Origin: CAZGLK01 sp964526375
GTDB taxonomy: Bacteria > Patescibacteriota > Minisyncoccia > JACQLN01
DNA length: 13,361 nt
Direction of reading: 5' to 3'
Assembly: GCA_964526375.1 (NCBI GenBank)
Contig: CAZGLK010000021.1
Location: 1-13,361, forward strand
Shown here: one piece after another, positions 1 to 5,236 of the stretch
Layout: every line of letters starts with the position of its first letter
Numbering within the stretch: the first letter of the stretch is position 1
The notes under the pieces: generated by a model
The model's input: only the letters and a program-made list of their open reading frames with translations
Database searches by the model: none
What the model was told of the DNA's origin: nothing
Program-made: the position numbers and the translations under genes

Positions 1-110
1 AGCGTCTCGCCTGCTCTGGTAAAAAAGGTTACTCCTGCCGCCGGGAATACATTGATTCTGCCTCCTTCCTGAAGAGCGATACCGTAGGGAAAAACAGCCG
101 ACTTAGGCAT
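1..110 (-). CDS. Possible retropepsin-like aspartic protease, N-terminal part (runs off the window)
   Basis: The minus-strand frame opens with ATG at 110 and stays open to the window edge, giving 36 residues that begin MPKSAVFPYGIALQEGG and continue through a short hydrophobic/aromatic stretch. The start overlaps the end of the upstream gene by 8 bases (TATGCCTAA), a classic coupled arrangement. In CPR genomes a small DUF5678-like protein is often followed by a retropepsin-type protein with this kind of N-terminal beta-rich lead-in; that is family knowledge and inference. The catalytic D-S/T-G motif would lie beyond the window, so the function is a guess. The open frame and coupling are directly visible. 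Confidence 0.45.
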   Translation of the reverse strand, partial: MPKSAVFPYGIALQEGGRINVFPAAGVTFFTRAGET

Positions 111-306
111 AATAGATTACAGAGAGTTTTTTAGGAACCGAAAACACACTGATCTCATGCAGTGGTTTGGAAGGAAAGATTTTTCTGGCTTTTTTGATTA
201 CTTCGCTCAAGGTTTGCCCGGAGGCAACAACCCTTCCACTAACAATAGCCACTTGTCGCCCGCCGTATTTTTTTATGTCAATGACTGGAAAATTTGTTTT
301 TTTCAT
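103..306 (-). CDS. Small DUF5678-like protein
   Basis: A 67-residue protein beginning MKKTNFPVIDIKKYGG. The core (about residues 10-33) reads K-K-Y-G-G-R-Q-V-A-I-V-S-G-R-V-V-A-S-G-Q, followed by an amphipathic helix and a C-terminal beta strand with FSVP. This matches the general pattern of DUF5678 proteins (Y-x-G-x-x-V-A-x-V-x-G-x-V-V-A-S-G, helix, then V-P); the biochemical role is unknown. Longer starts exist at 318 and 342. I chose 306 because a good promoter (TTGACT, 17-base spacer, TATGCT) ends 7 bases before this ATG, implying a leaderless mRNA; there is no Shine-Dalgarno sequence. Its stop overlaps the next gene's ATG, so the two are probably co-translated. Confidence 0.65.
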   Translation of the reverse strand: MKKTNFPVIDIKKYGGRQVAIVSGRVVASGQTLSEVIKKARKIFPSKPLHEISVFSVPKKLSVIYYA

Positions 307-313
307 TGTTTTA

Positions 314-342
314 AGCATAGTCCAGGTAATTGAGAAAGTCAA
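314..342 (-). promoter_or_regulatory. Sigma70-type promoter for a leaderless mRNA
   Basis: On the minus strand a -35 box TTGACT (337-342) and a -10 box TATGCT (314-319) are separated by exactly 17 bases. The ATG at 306 follows the -10 box by 7 bases, so transcription would start at or next to the initiation codon. A small hairpin (CCGCC/GGCGG, 350-363) lies just upstream of the -35 box; its role is unknown. Confidence 0.5.
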
Positions 343-448
343 AGACGGTCCGCCAGACGGCGGATTTGAGTGGTAAGACTTTCCAGTTTTTGTTTTAGGT
401 CCGGAGACATAAGAAACAGCGTAAAATAATCCAACTTCAAAAAATCAA

Positions 449-910
449 TTAGCGACCGTTTCGGCCAATACTATTAATAACCCAAATACCACCCTGGCCG
501 ATTGTCAAAGGCTGGATCAGTCGAATAGTGTAGATATTGTCATTATGATTCACCTCAACATCAGCTATATATGTCCCTGCATACTCACCAAACTTTTTAG
601 ATACCAATCTAAAGGTGTCATCACTGGCAAACCCATACTTCCTACCGTCTGCTATAGCCACTTGCACAGGGTCCAAACGCCAAGGTTGGTGGCCATCACC
701 TACTCCTTGCTGGATTTCTCTTAACACTGTCGGATCTAATGGATCAGCTAATCCAATTTTGACATCCCCCAATGATCCCTGAAAAGTATCATCGGGGACT
801 GATGGTTTGCTAAAAGAAATCTTGTCTGCTTTAACCAAATACCCCGCCACGCCCAGCAGGGCTATGAGGAGTAAAATGAGAATGTTTTTTGCAATGCCTT
901 TTTGGTTCAT
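449..910 (-). CDS. Membrane-anchored protein of unknown function
   Basis: 153 residues. One N-terminal membrane helix (about residues 7-26, NILILLLIALLGVAGYLV) preceded by lysines suggests an N-in anchor with the rest outside. The exported part has an Asp/Gly-rich linker (D-P-L-D-P around 56-60), a short motif GDGHQPWRLDP (about 71-81), then a mixed alpha/beta domain with E-Y-A-G-T-Y and a C-terminal I-W-V-I-N-S-I strand. There are no cysteines and no catalytic signature I recognise. Proteins of this shape recur in CPR genomes as hypotheticals. The ATG at 910 has no clear ribosome binding site. It follows the TIM-barrel gene after 57 bases of octamer-like repeats. Confidence 0.65.
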   Translation of the reverse strand: MNQKGIAKNILILLLIALLGVAGYLVKADKISFSKPSVPDDTFQGSLGDVKIGLADPLDPTVLREIQQGVGDGHQPWRLDPVQVAIADGRKYGFASDDTFRLVSKKFGEYAGTYIADVEVNHNDNIYTIRLIQPLTIGQGGIWVINSIGRNGR

Positions 911-967
911 ATGTCTTTGTATTGTACCACCTAGAAAGCTAATAAGCTAACGTCTAGTAAGCTAATT
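911..967. repeat. Intergenic AGCTAATA-type octamer repeat, copy 1
   Basis: This spacer consists mostly of variants of CTAATAAG/TAGCTTAT (AGAAAGCTAATAAGCTAACG, then TAGTAAGCTAATTC), together with CTAGAAAGCT. The same words recur upstream of secY (11000-11080) and upstream of rpsE (12181-12244). No gene fits in it. Confidence 0.6.
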
Positions 968-1741
968 CTATGCCCGCTTCAGCAACTCAAAGCTCTCTTT
1001 TATGATTTCTCTGGCTTGGACCAGTTGCTTTTGGGACGGCCGACGGATGTAAATCCACTTATGAAAAGGAAAAATCTCCAAGGTAACCGCGCCCTCAAAA
1101 TCGTATTTTTTTACAAAAGACATAAACCCCGACCAGTCAAAATCGTGCCCCCTAAAACCGATATGAAAATCGCCTTGGTTAAAACCGTGAAAGTGCAGTA
1201 CTTTGATTTGTCCCGTGTGTTTTTGAAAAAATTGATAAGGATCAAGACCAGCCAAAACCGCCTTGGCTACGTCCAGAGTTAGACTAATCTTGCGAGCTTC
1301 AACAAAACCCTCCAGCAATTCAGGCACGCCGGCATAGCGCGGCCAGCACTCCAACAGGCGTGGGGCTGCGTTTTCAAAAGCGATGTTAAGGCCGGTTTCT
1401 TTTTCTCTGGCTTTGATCCAATCCCAAAAATCACTGCCGGCAGAACGGCGCACCGTAGCCAAATGCATCACCACATTTTGCGCGCCCAAGTACTCGGCTG
1501 TCTTTAAAAACTTGTTTACGCCCCGCCGTCCCGTAAAGAGCACATACCAAGGCGGCTGGTGAATGTTGACTATGGGCAAGCCATATTTTTGAGATAGCTC
1601 CTTTATTCTGGCAAACCCCAGTTTATAAACCGAGGGCATCAAAACCAATTCCAAACCATCGGCACCGATCTCGCGGCCCAATAAAAAAACCTCCTCTAAG
1701 GGAAAGGGTTCTAACGAATGGCTTGATAACAATAATCTCAT
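968..1741 (-). CDS. Sugar phosphate isomerase/epimerase-like TIM barrel (AP endonuclease 2 superfamily)
   Basis: 257 residues, the usual size for single-domain xylose-isomerase-like TIM barrels. Metal-ligand-type residues at strand ends can be followed along the chain: E31 (GLEL), H61 (NIHQP), H93 (VMHLA), E123 (AFENA), D157 (TLDVAK), H183/H185 (LHFHG), H193, H199 and E222 (TLEIF). This fits a divalent-metal enzyme acting on a sugar phosphate or on abasic DNA; the sequence alone does not separate them. A longer frame reaches 1780 but lies inside tRNA-Thr, so I use ATG 1741 (MRLLLSSHS). That ATG is 7 bases from the tRNA discriminator base, so the gene probably shares the tRNA transcript and becomes almost leaderless after 3' processing. 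Confidence 0.8.
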   Translation of the reverse strand: MRLLLSSHSLEPFPLEEVFLLGREIGADGLELVLMPSVYKLGFARIKELSQKYGLPIVNIHQPPWYVLFTGRRGVNKFLKTAEYLGAQNVVMHLATVRRSAGSDFWDWIKAREKETGLNIAFENAAPRLLECWPRYAGVPELLEGFVEARKISLTLDVAKAVLAGLDPYQFFQKHTGQIKVLHFHGFNQGDFHIGFRGHDFDWSGFMSFVKKYDFEGAVTLEIFPFHKWIYIRRPSQKQLVQAREIIKESFELLKRA

Positions 1742-1748
1742 GTATCGG

Positions 1749-1820
1749 AGCCGACCCCGGGACTTGAACCCGGAACCCACGGTTTACGATACCGTTGCTC
1801 TGCCGTTGAGCTAGGTCGGC
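1749..1820 (-). tRNA. tRNA-Thr (anticodon CGU)
   Basis: The minus strand folds as a full cloverleaf: acceptor GCCGACC/GGTCGGC, D-arm GCTC/GAGC, anticodon stem ACGGT/ACCGT with loop ATCGTAA (anticodon CGT, reading ACG), and T-arm CCGGG-TTCAAGT-CCCGG. The discriminator is U. The next bases are CCG, so the CCA tail is not encoded. DedA starts divergently 48 bases upstream; the TIM-barrel gene starts 7 bases downstream. Confidence 0.93.
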
Positions 1821-1839
1821 CGCGCCAAAATGACAGCAT

Positions 1840-1869
1840 TTCCATAAAATAACATCTTTCTGCTAAAAT
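1840..1869 (+). promoter_or_regulatory. Putative promoter of the DedA gene
   Basis: TTTCCA (1840-1845, 4 of 6 matches to the -35 consensus), an 18-base spacer, then TAAAAT (1864-1869). The -10 box overlaps the first ATG (1868), so initiation near 1876 would give a leaderless mRNA starting at the second ATG (1877). The -35 is weak. Confidence 0.35.
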
Positions 1870-2512
1870 GAGAAGTATGTTTGATCTGATATCATTGATC
1901 AAAGCCGCCGGCTATGTTGGCCTTTTTGGCATCGTTTTTGCCGAATCGGGCCTTTTTATTGGCTTCTTTCTGCCCGGCGACAGCCTGCTTTTTACGGCCG
2001 GTTTTTTGGCCTCGCAAGGATTTCTTGATTTGACTTTACTGATGGCCCTAACATTTTTGGGCGCGGTTTTGGGCGACAGTTTCGGCTACGGCTTTGGCCG
2101 AAAAGTCGGCTGGCGGATTTTCAAAAAAGAAGACTCTCTGCTTTTTCATAAAGACCATCTTGAACGCGCCCAAAAGTTCTACCAAAAACACGGCGGCAAA
2201 GCCATAATCCTGGCCCGTTTTATGCCCATAGTGCGCACCTTCGCGCCCATACTGGCCGGCGTGGGCAAAATGCGTTATCCGACTTTTCTGTTCTACAACA
2301 TCATCGGCGGCGCCTTGTGGGCGGCAGGTTTGACTCTGCTGGGCTACTACCTGGGGAGTGTAATTCCCAATATAGACAAATACCTTCTGCCCATCATCGC
2401 CCTCATTATTTTTCTTTCCGTACTGCCCGCCCTAATCCACATACTCAAAAACAAAAAAGAACGCGAGGGGCTGGTTCGGTTCTTAAAATTAATAACCAAA
2501 AGATTCGTTTGA
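1868..2512 (+). CDS. DedA family membrane protein
   Basis: 214 residues with the DedA/SNARE-associated layout: a re-entrant-type hydrophobic N-terminus, the signature E-S-G-L-F-I-G-F-F-L-P-G-D-S-L-L (about residues 26-41), then G-D-x-x-G-Y-G-F-G-R-K-V-G, the motif A-R-F-M-P-I-V-R-T-F-A-P (about 116-127), G-x-G-K-M, and N-I-I-G-G-A-L-W. DedA proteins are inner-membrane lipid flippase-type transporters (undecaprenyl phosphate or phospholipids) in characterised bacteria. Both key motifs, including the E and D of the first and the R-x-x-P-x-x-R of the second, are present, so it should be functional. Start may be ATG 1868 or ATG 1877; the promoter-like sequence favours 1877. It ends in TGA, confirming UGA as stop here. 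Confidence 0.9.
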   Translation: MRSMFDLISLIKAAGYVGLFGIVFAESGLFIGFFLPGDSLLFTAGFLASQGFLDLTLLMALTFLGAVLGDSFGYGFGRKVGWRIFKKEDSLLFHKDHLERAQKFYQKHGGKAIILARFMPIVRTFAPILAGVGKMRYPTFLFYNIIGGALWAAGLTLLGYYLGSVIPNIDKYLLPIIALIIFLSVLPALIHILKNKKEREGLVRFLKLITKRFV

Positions 2513-2570
2513 GCGGGCTCCCCCGCCAACCGTGTTTTACGATACCTTCAACTGAAGTGGAAACTCTCAT

Positions 2571-2599
2571 TTGACACAGAAAGCTAGCCTTGTTATATT
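2571..2599 (+). promoter_or_regulatory. Near-consensus sigma70 promoter
   Basis: TTGACA (2571-2576), exactly 17 bases, then TATATT (2594-2599): 11 of 12 consensus positions. No start codon with an open frame of any length lies downstream on this strand; it reads into a hairpin-rich segment ending in a terminator. Confidence 0.65.
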
Positions 2600-2605
2600 G
2601 AGACT

Positions 2606-2681
2606 ACAAGTGCCTTCGGGCTCGCCCCCGCAAGGGGGAGAACAGAAAAAGTCGTCAAAATATCCCTTTGGCGGCTTTTTT
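2606..2681 (+). ncRNA. Candidate short structured RNA
   Basis: Predicted transcript of about 76 bases between the promoter above and a U-tract. It holds a C(UUCG)G hairpin (2612-2621), a CCCCC-GCAA-GGGGG hairpin with a GNRA tetraloop (2625-2638), and a 10-bp terminator stem (2650-2659/2667-2676, three G-U pairs) followed by six U. I do not recognise it as SRP RNA, 6S, tmRNA or RNase P. Its 3' end is antisense to the end of the mazF remnant. Ends are inferred from promoter and terminator only. Confidence 0.4.
2650..2681 (+). terminator. Rho-independent terminator
   Basis: Stem AGTCGTCAAA (2650-2659) pairs with TTTGGCGGCT (2667-2676) over a 7-base loop, with six T at 2676-2681. On the minus strand the three G-U pairs become C-A mismatches, so the element is directed to plus-strand transcription. 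Confidence 0.55.
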
Positions 2682-2900
2682 GATAACTACAAAAGTATCG
2701 GGGTCAAGGAAGCCAACCTTATTCACCAACCGTTTTGTATCAATAAGACGAATCTGGGATATCAAGGCAGTAGCTCGTTTTCCTTCAACAAAACCAACAT
2801 CCATACTACTTACTATTCATTTGTGTGCATTGGACGAAGTTAAAACCGTAACAATGCCGCCTTTGACTATCCGCTTTTTGCAATTGTTAGAGGTTGATGA
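2655..2900 (-). pseudogene. MazF/PemK-type toxin remnant
   Basis: On the minus strand a frame ending at 2655 encodes a 51-residue piece (SSMDVGFVEGKRATALISQI followed by RLIDTKRLVNKVGFL and a helical tail) that fits the C-terminal half of MazF/PemK: the Q-I-R-x-I-D-x-x-R-L-x-x-K-x-G block. Upstream in the same frame, after an in-frame TGA (about codon 52 from the end), comes GIVTVLTSSNAHK, matching the central strand with the T-S motif. The N-terminal region with the R-P-A-x-V-x-S motif and a start codon is absent. It is therefore truncated and nonsense-interrupted. The upper boundary is approximate. No mazE-like antitoxin remains. Confidence 0.6.
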
Positions 2901-2951
2901 TAATCTCTTCCTAACATTAAATTTATGTTAATATAAAGTTATTGAACACCA

Positions 2952-3680
2952 ATGGCTGATTACCCCTCCATCATTAAAAGAGTTAAGCCGAGTATCGCCC
3001 TAATTTTGGCATTAGACGCTAAAGGCGAATTGGCAGGAACTGGAAGTGGCTTTGTATTTGTAAAGAAAGGCATCTTGGTTACCTGTAACCATGTCGTAGC
3101 AGGAGCTAATAGTTTCTTGCTCCGATTTTCTGGCTCAGCCAAGCTTATAGAGGGTAAAGTAGTAATTAAAGACGACGAGCATGATTTGGCTTTAATAAAA
3201 TTTGCGGATGATACTAGAGAACCCCTTTCTATGGGAGAATTGGATAAGGTTATTGAGGGTATGCCAGTTATTTTCTCTGGTTATCCATTCAGTTCTAAAG
3301 ACCTAACCACCCATCAGGGAATAATCTCCGCAATTACCAAAGATGCAACCGGCATTACCGCATATTTGATAGATGGCACAGTTAATAGCGGAAATAGCGG
3401 ATGTCCGCTTATGGACGCTGATGGTAAGCTAATAGGCATAGTCAATGCTAAAAGAGTTGTTCGTCCTGATATTCTCGAGAAGATTCAAAATATGAGTATC
3501 GGTGCGATATCTTTATATGATGTTGATTTGGTAGAAATATACCAAGCATTAGCTGGTAATTTACAATTGGGTGTCGGGTTTGCCATTCCTGCTTCATACA
3601 TTCCTGAACATAAAGAGATGCAAGAGATTAACGAAGAACTGAAAAAAGAAACAGACAAAAACCAAAATAAAAATGGATAA
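2952..3680 (+). CDS. Trypsin-like serine protease, cytoplasmic
   Basis: 242 residues of the chymotrypsin fold. The triad is readable: H47 in V-T-C-N-H-V-V, D78 in H-D-L-A-L-I-K-F, S149 in V-N-S-G-N-S-G-C-P. The oxyanion G147 and a downstream G-I-V-N-A strand are in place. There is no signal peptide, membrane helix or PDZ domain, unlike DegP/HtrA, so it is probably a soluble intracellular protease of the type seen in defence-associated or host-interaction loci; that role is inference. The C-terminus (after about 215) is a charged helix rich in E, K and N. It overlaps the next gene by 8 bases. AT-rich codon use differs from the flanking housekeeping genes, suggesting acquisition. Confidence 0.85.
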   Translation: MADYPSIIKRVKPSIALILALDAKGELAGTGSGFVFVKKGILVTCNHVVAGANSFLLRFSGSAKLIEGKVVIKDDEHDLALIKFADDTREPLSMGELDKVIEGMPVIFSGYPFSSKDLTTHQGIISAITKDATGITAYLIDGTVNSGNSGCPLMDADGKLIGIVNAKRVVRPDILEKIQNMSIGAISLYDVDLVEIYQALAGNLQLGVGFAIPASYIPEHKEMQEINEELKKETDKNQNKNG

Positions 3681-3990
3681 CGTTATGTTTATATATAAGA
3701 CAAACGGCTTTTACCTCGGCTTTATTAAAAACGGGTTTTTATTTTCAAGAGACGGGGTTTATATTGGCTGGGTTGAGGGAAATTTTGTATGGGACTCAAA
3801 AGGAAAATTCCGTGGCGTAGTAACCGATGTAAACGGAAATAGATATATAATACTTAACCGTCTATCAATTCCACCGGCTCCAAGAATGCCGAAGCTACCA
3901 TCGGCTCCAGAGGTATCTCCTACTCCACAATCTAATATAGTGCCAATCAAGCTATCTCCAGAATTAGTAGATGGGTTTAATGGATATTAA
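3673..3990 (+). CDS. Small beta-repeat protein (4-fold beta flower-like)
   Basis: 105 residues. Residues 6-50 hold about four short strand repeats of pattern aromatic-x-x-G-x-(F/Y)-(L/I)-G-(F/W)-(I/V)-x-x-G: Y-K-T-N-G-F-Y-L-G-F-I, F-S-R-D-G-V-Y-I-G-W-V, W-D-S-K-G-K-F-R-G-V-V, then V-N-G-N-R-Y-I. This is the pattern of the '4-fold beta flower' family; function unknown. A Pro-rich linker (about 67-90) and a short tail follow. It begins inside the protease stop (ATGGATAA), so the pair is translationally coupled and probably works together. No signal peptide is present. A bidirectional terminator follows 43 bases later. Confidence 0.6.
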   Translation: MDNVMFIYKTNGFYLGFIKNGFLFSRDGVYIGWVEGNFVWDSKGKFRGVVTDVNGNRYIILNRLSIPPAPRMPKLPSAPEVSPTPQSNIVPIKLSPELVDGFNGY

Positions 3991-4033
3991 GCTCTGTATC
4001 CTTACCCTATACAGCTACTCGCTATTATTTGAT

Positions 4034-4064
4034 AACAAAAACTCCCGATTTGGGAGTTTTTGTT
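4034..4064. terminator. Bidirectional Rho-independent terminator
   Basis: AACAAAAACTCCC (4034-4046) pairs perfectly with GGGAGTTTTTGTT (4052-4064) over loop GATTT. It carries T-tracts in both directions, so it serves the plus-strand protease unit and the convergent minus-strand membrane-protein unit. Confidence 0.85.
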
Positions 4065-4252
4065 ATTTATACCCGATAGTGTTACCAGCTCCTGTAGCTC
4101 TTATATGGGCCGCGTATCCCTTTTTACCAGTGTAGGGGTTGTAATTGCCTTTTGTTGAGTAGTTATCCCATCTCGTGCTGTTTGGGCTTGATCGGTAATA
4201 GGGCTGAACATAAGTTCCGGTGCTTGGTTTGTAATAACCATTACCAACCTCT
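4063..4252 (-). pseudogene. Frameshifted C-terminal domain of the adjacent small membrane protein
   Basis: A frame +1 to the upstream gene and ending TAA at 4063 reads GNGYYKPSTGTYVQPYYRSS, then an S-T-R-W-D-N-Y-S-T-K-G-N-Y-N-P-Y-T-G-K-K-G-Y motif and a Gly-rich end. This Y-x-x-P-S-T-G-T-Y-V-x-P-(Y/H)-x-R ... N-P-Y-T-G-x-x-G motif occurs as the C-terminal domain of many small exported proteins, so it is real coding sequence. It has no start codon and an in-frame TAG upstream. A one-base change near 4243-4250 would join it to the membrane protein ending at 4241. Mutation, sequencing error and recoding are all possible; I see no slippery run. Confidence 0.6.
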
Positions 4253-4435
4253 ATTATCTTGATATTGGTCGCCTTGATCTAATGGTTCGTGATTAAACCC
4301 TCTTTCATAAGCTGATTCTCTACCTTGCTGAATCAAAGTAGATATGATGACCAAAATTACAAGACCAATTATAACCCCAACGATTTCCTTTTTTGTTTTA
4401 GCCAGTTCATATTTTTGCCCAATCCTATTACTCAC
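4241..4435 (-). CDS. Single-pass small membrane protein
   Basis: 64 residues: a charged N-terminus, one membrane helix (about 18-34, IVGVIIGLVILVIISTL), and a hydrophilic tail with QQGRESAYERGF that stops at N-R-G-W. It starts with GTG at 4435 inside the previous gene's stop (GTGAGTAA, 8-base overlap), so it is translationally coupled. The stop seems premature: a conserved-looking domain continues in the +1 frame to 4063. The complete product would have been about 120 residues with the tail outside the membrane. Function unknown. Confidence 0.6.
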   Translation of the reverse strand: MSNRIGQKYELAKTKKEIVGVIIGLVILVIISTLIQQGRESAYERGFNHEPLDQGDQYQDNRGW

Positions 4436-4631
4436 TATTCTTTTTAGTAAAATAACGCCTAACAGCTATATTAATTGCAAAAGCAATTAGCATTATTCCT
4501 AAAACCTTTTCCGTATGATCATCTTCAAGTGATGGTAGTACTAAGCCAGTGTGTCTTACAAAATTATAAGATACCACCAATACTCCTGCTAGAAATAGTG
4601 CATCAGGGAGATATTTGTTTAAATATTTCAT
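4428..4631 (-). CDS. Small two-helix membrane protein
   Basis: 67 residues with two likely membrane helices (about 9-25, PDALFLAGVLVVSYNFV, and 43-57, VLGIMLIAFAINIAV) joined by an acidic loop (LEDDHTEK) and ending in a basic tail R-R-Y-F-T-K-K. By charge both ends should face the cytoplasm. No family recognised. It sits in the middle of the five-gene run, 24 bases after the preceding gene and overlapping the next. Confidence 0.6.
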   Translation of the reverse strand: MKYLNKYLPDALFLAGVLVVSYNFVRHTGLVLPSLEDDHTEKVLGIMLIAFAINIAVRRYFTKKNSE

Positions 4632-4655
4632 ATTTTTTATTTTATATGATAGATG

Positions 4656-4883
4656 TTATTTTTTATTTGTTCTTTGTGCTTCTGGCAAAACAAAATCCCT
4701 AAGGTATATCTGACAAAAATCTGTTTGATAGTCTGCTAAACTGCAAACCTCTGCTACAGCTTTTTTATACCCATTTTCCTTACCAACACGATAACCAATA
4801 ATTGTCATTACAATAACAAGTATAAAAAGCAATACTTCTGCAAAGTTTGATCTGTTATCAGAATTTTGGTTTTGCCAATCCAT
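4656..4883 (-). CDS. Single-pass small membrane protein with two cysteines
   Basis: 75 residues: Asn/Gln-rich N-terminus, one membrane helix (about 15-33, ending G-Y-R-V-G-K-E-N-G-Y), then a tail with C47 and C57 and a basic end. The G-x-x-x-G-x-x-x-G-Y-x-K-A-V segment after the helix is typical of small CPR membrane proteins, though I cannot name a family. If the tail is exported the two cysteines could form a disulfide, in line with the Cys-rich proteins encoded just upstream. Confidence 0.6.
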   Translation of the reverse strand: MDWQNQNSDNRSNFAEVLLFILVIVMTIIGYRVGKENGYKKAVAEVCSLADYQTDFCQIYLRDFVLPEAQRTNKK

Positions 4884-4892
4884 CTAATCAAA

Positions 4893-5225
4893 TTATTCAT
4901 TTATTAAACATGTGTCGTAAGCATTCTCTTGGGTTAAATAATCCTCACATCCTTCAATAAATGATTCCGAATTACCGTCGCACGATGAAACATTGTTAAG
5001 CTGACCCCATTCAAATCCAGCATAATGACCACTTCCTTCATCATATGGATTTTCTGGTTCTAAATCACTGCAATCTTTAGTTTCTTTGTATGTTCCATAG
5101 TTAGGATGCTCCTGCATTATTTGAGTTGAGTTATCATCGTCCTTAAATAATGAAAATACACCCCAAGCAATTACAATGACCATTATAAGCCAAATAATGC
5201 TATTCCCTTTTGTTCCATTTTCCAT
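4893..5225 (-). CDS. Membrane-anchored four-cysteine protein
   Basis: 110 residues: one N-terminal membrane helix (about 9-26, IIWLIMVIVIAWGVFSLF), then a very acidic exported part with an E-N-P-Y-D-E-G-S-G-H-Y-A-G-F-E-W motif (about 57-73) and four cysteines (C52, C82, C93, C106) that could form two disulfides. The segment S-C-D-G-N-S-E-S-F-I-E-G-C-E-D-Y resembles short Cys motifs in other CPR surface proteins. The enzyme or binding role is unknown. It lies 11 bases after the Cys-rich secreted protein gene, so co-expression is likely. Confidence 0.65.
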   Translation of the reverse strand: MENGTKGNSIIWLIMVIVIAWGVFSLFKDDDNSTQIMQEHPNYGTYKETKDCSDLEPENPYDEGSGHYAGFEWGQLNNVSSCDGNSESFIEGCEDYLTQENAYDTCLINE

Positions 5226-5236
5226 GTTTTAGGGTT

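Noticed and set aside
2513..2530. GCGGG-CTCC-CCCGC hairpin at the DedA stop as terminator
   Set aside because: Five-pair stem without a following T-run.
2533..2545. TTTACGATACC shared with the tRNA-Thr anticodon loop
   Set aside because: Only 11 bases match and the neighbouring arms do not fold as a tRNA; not a second att site on this evidence.
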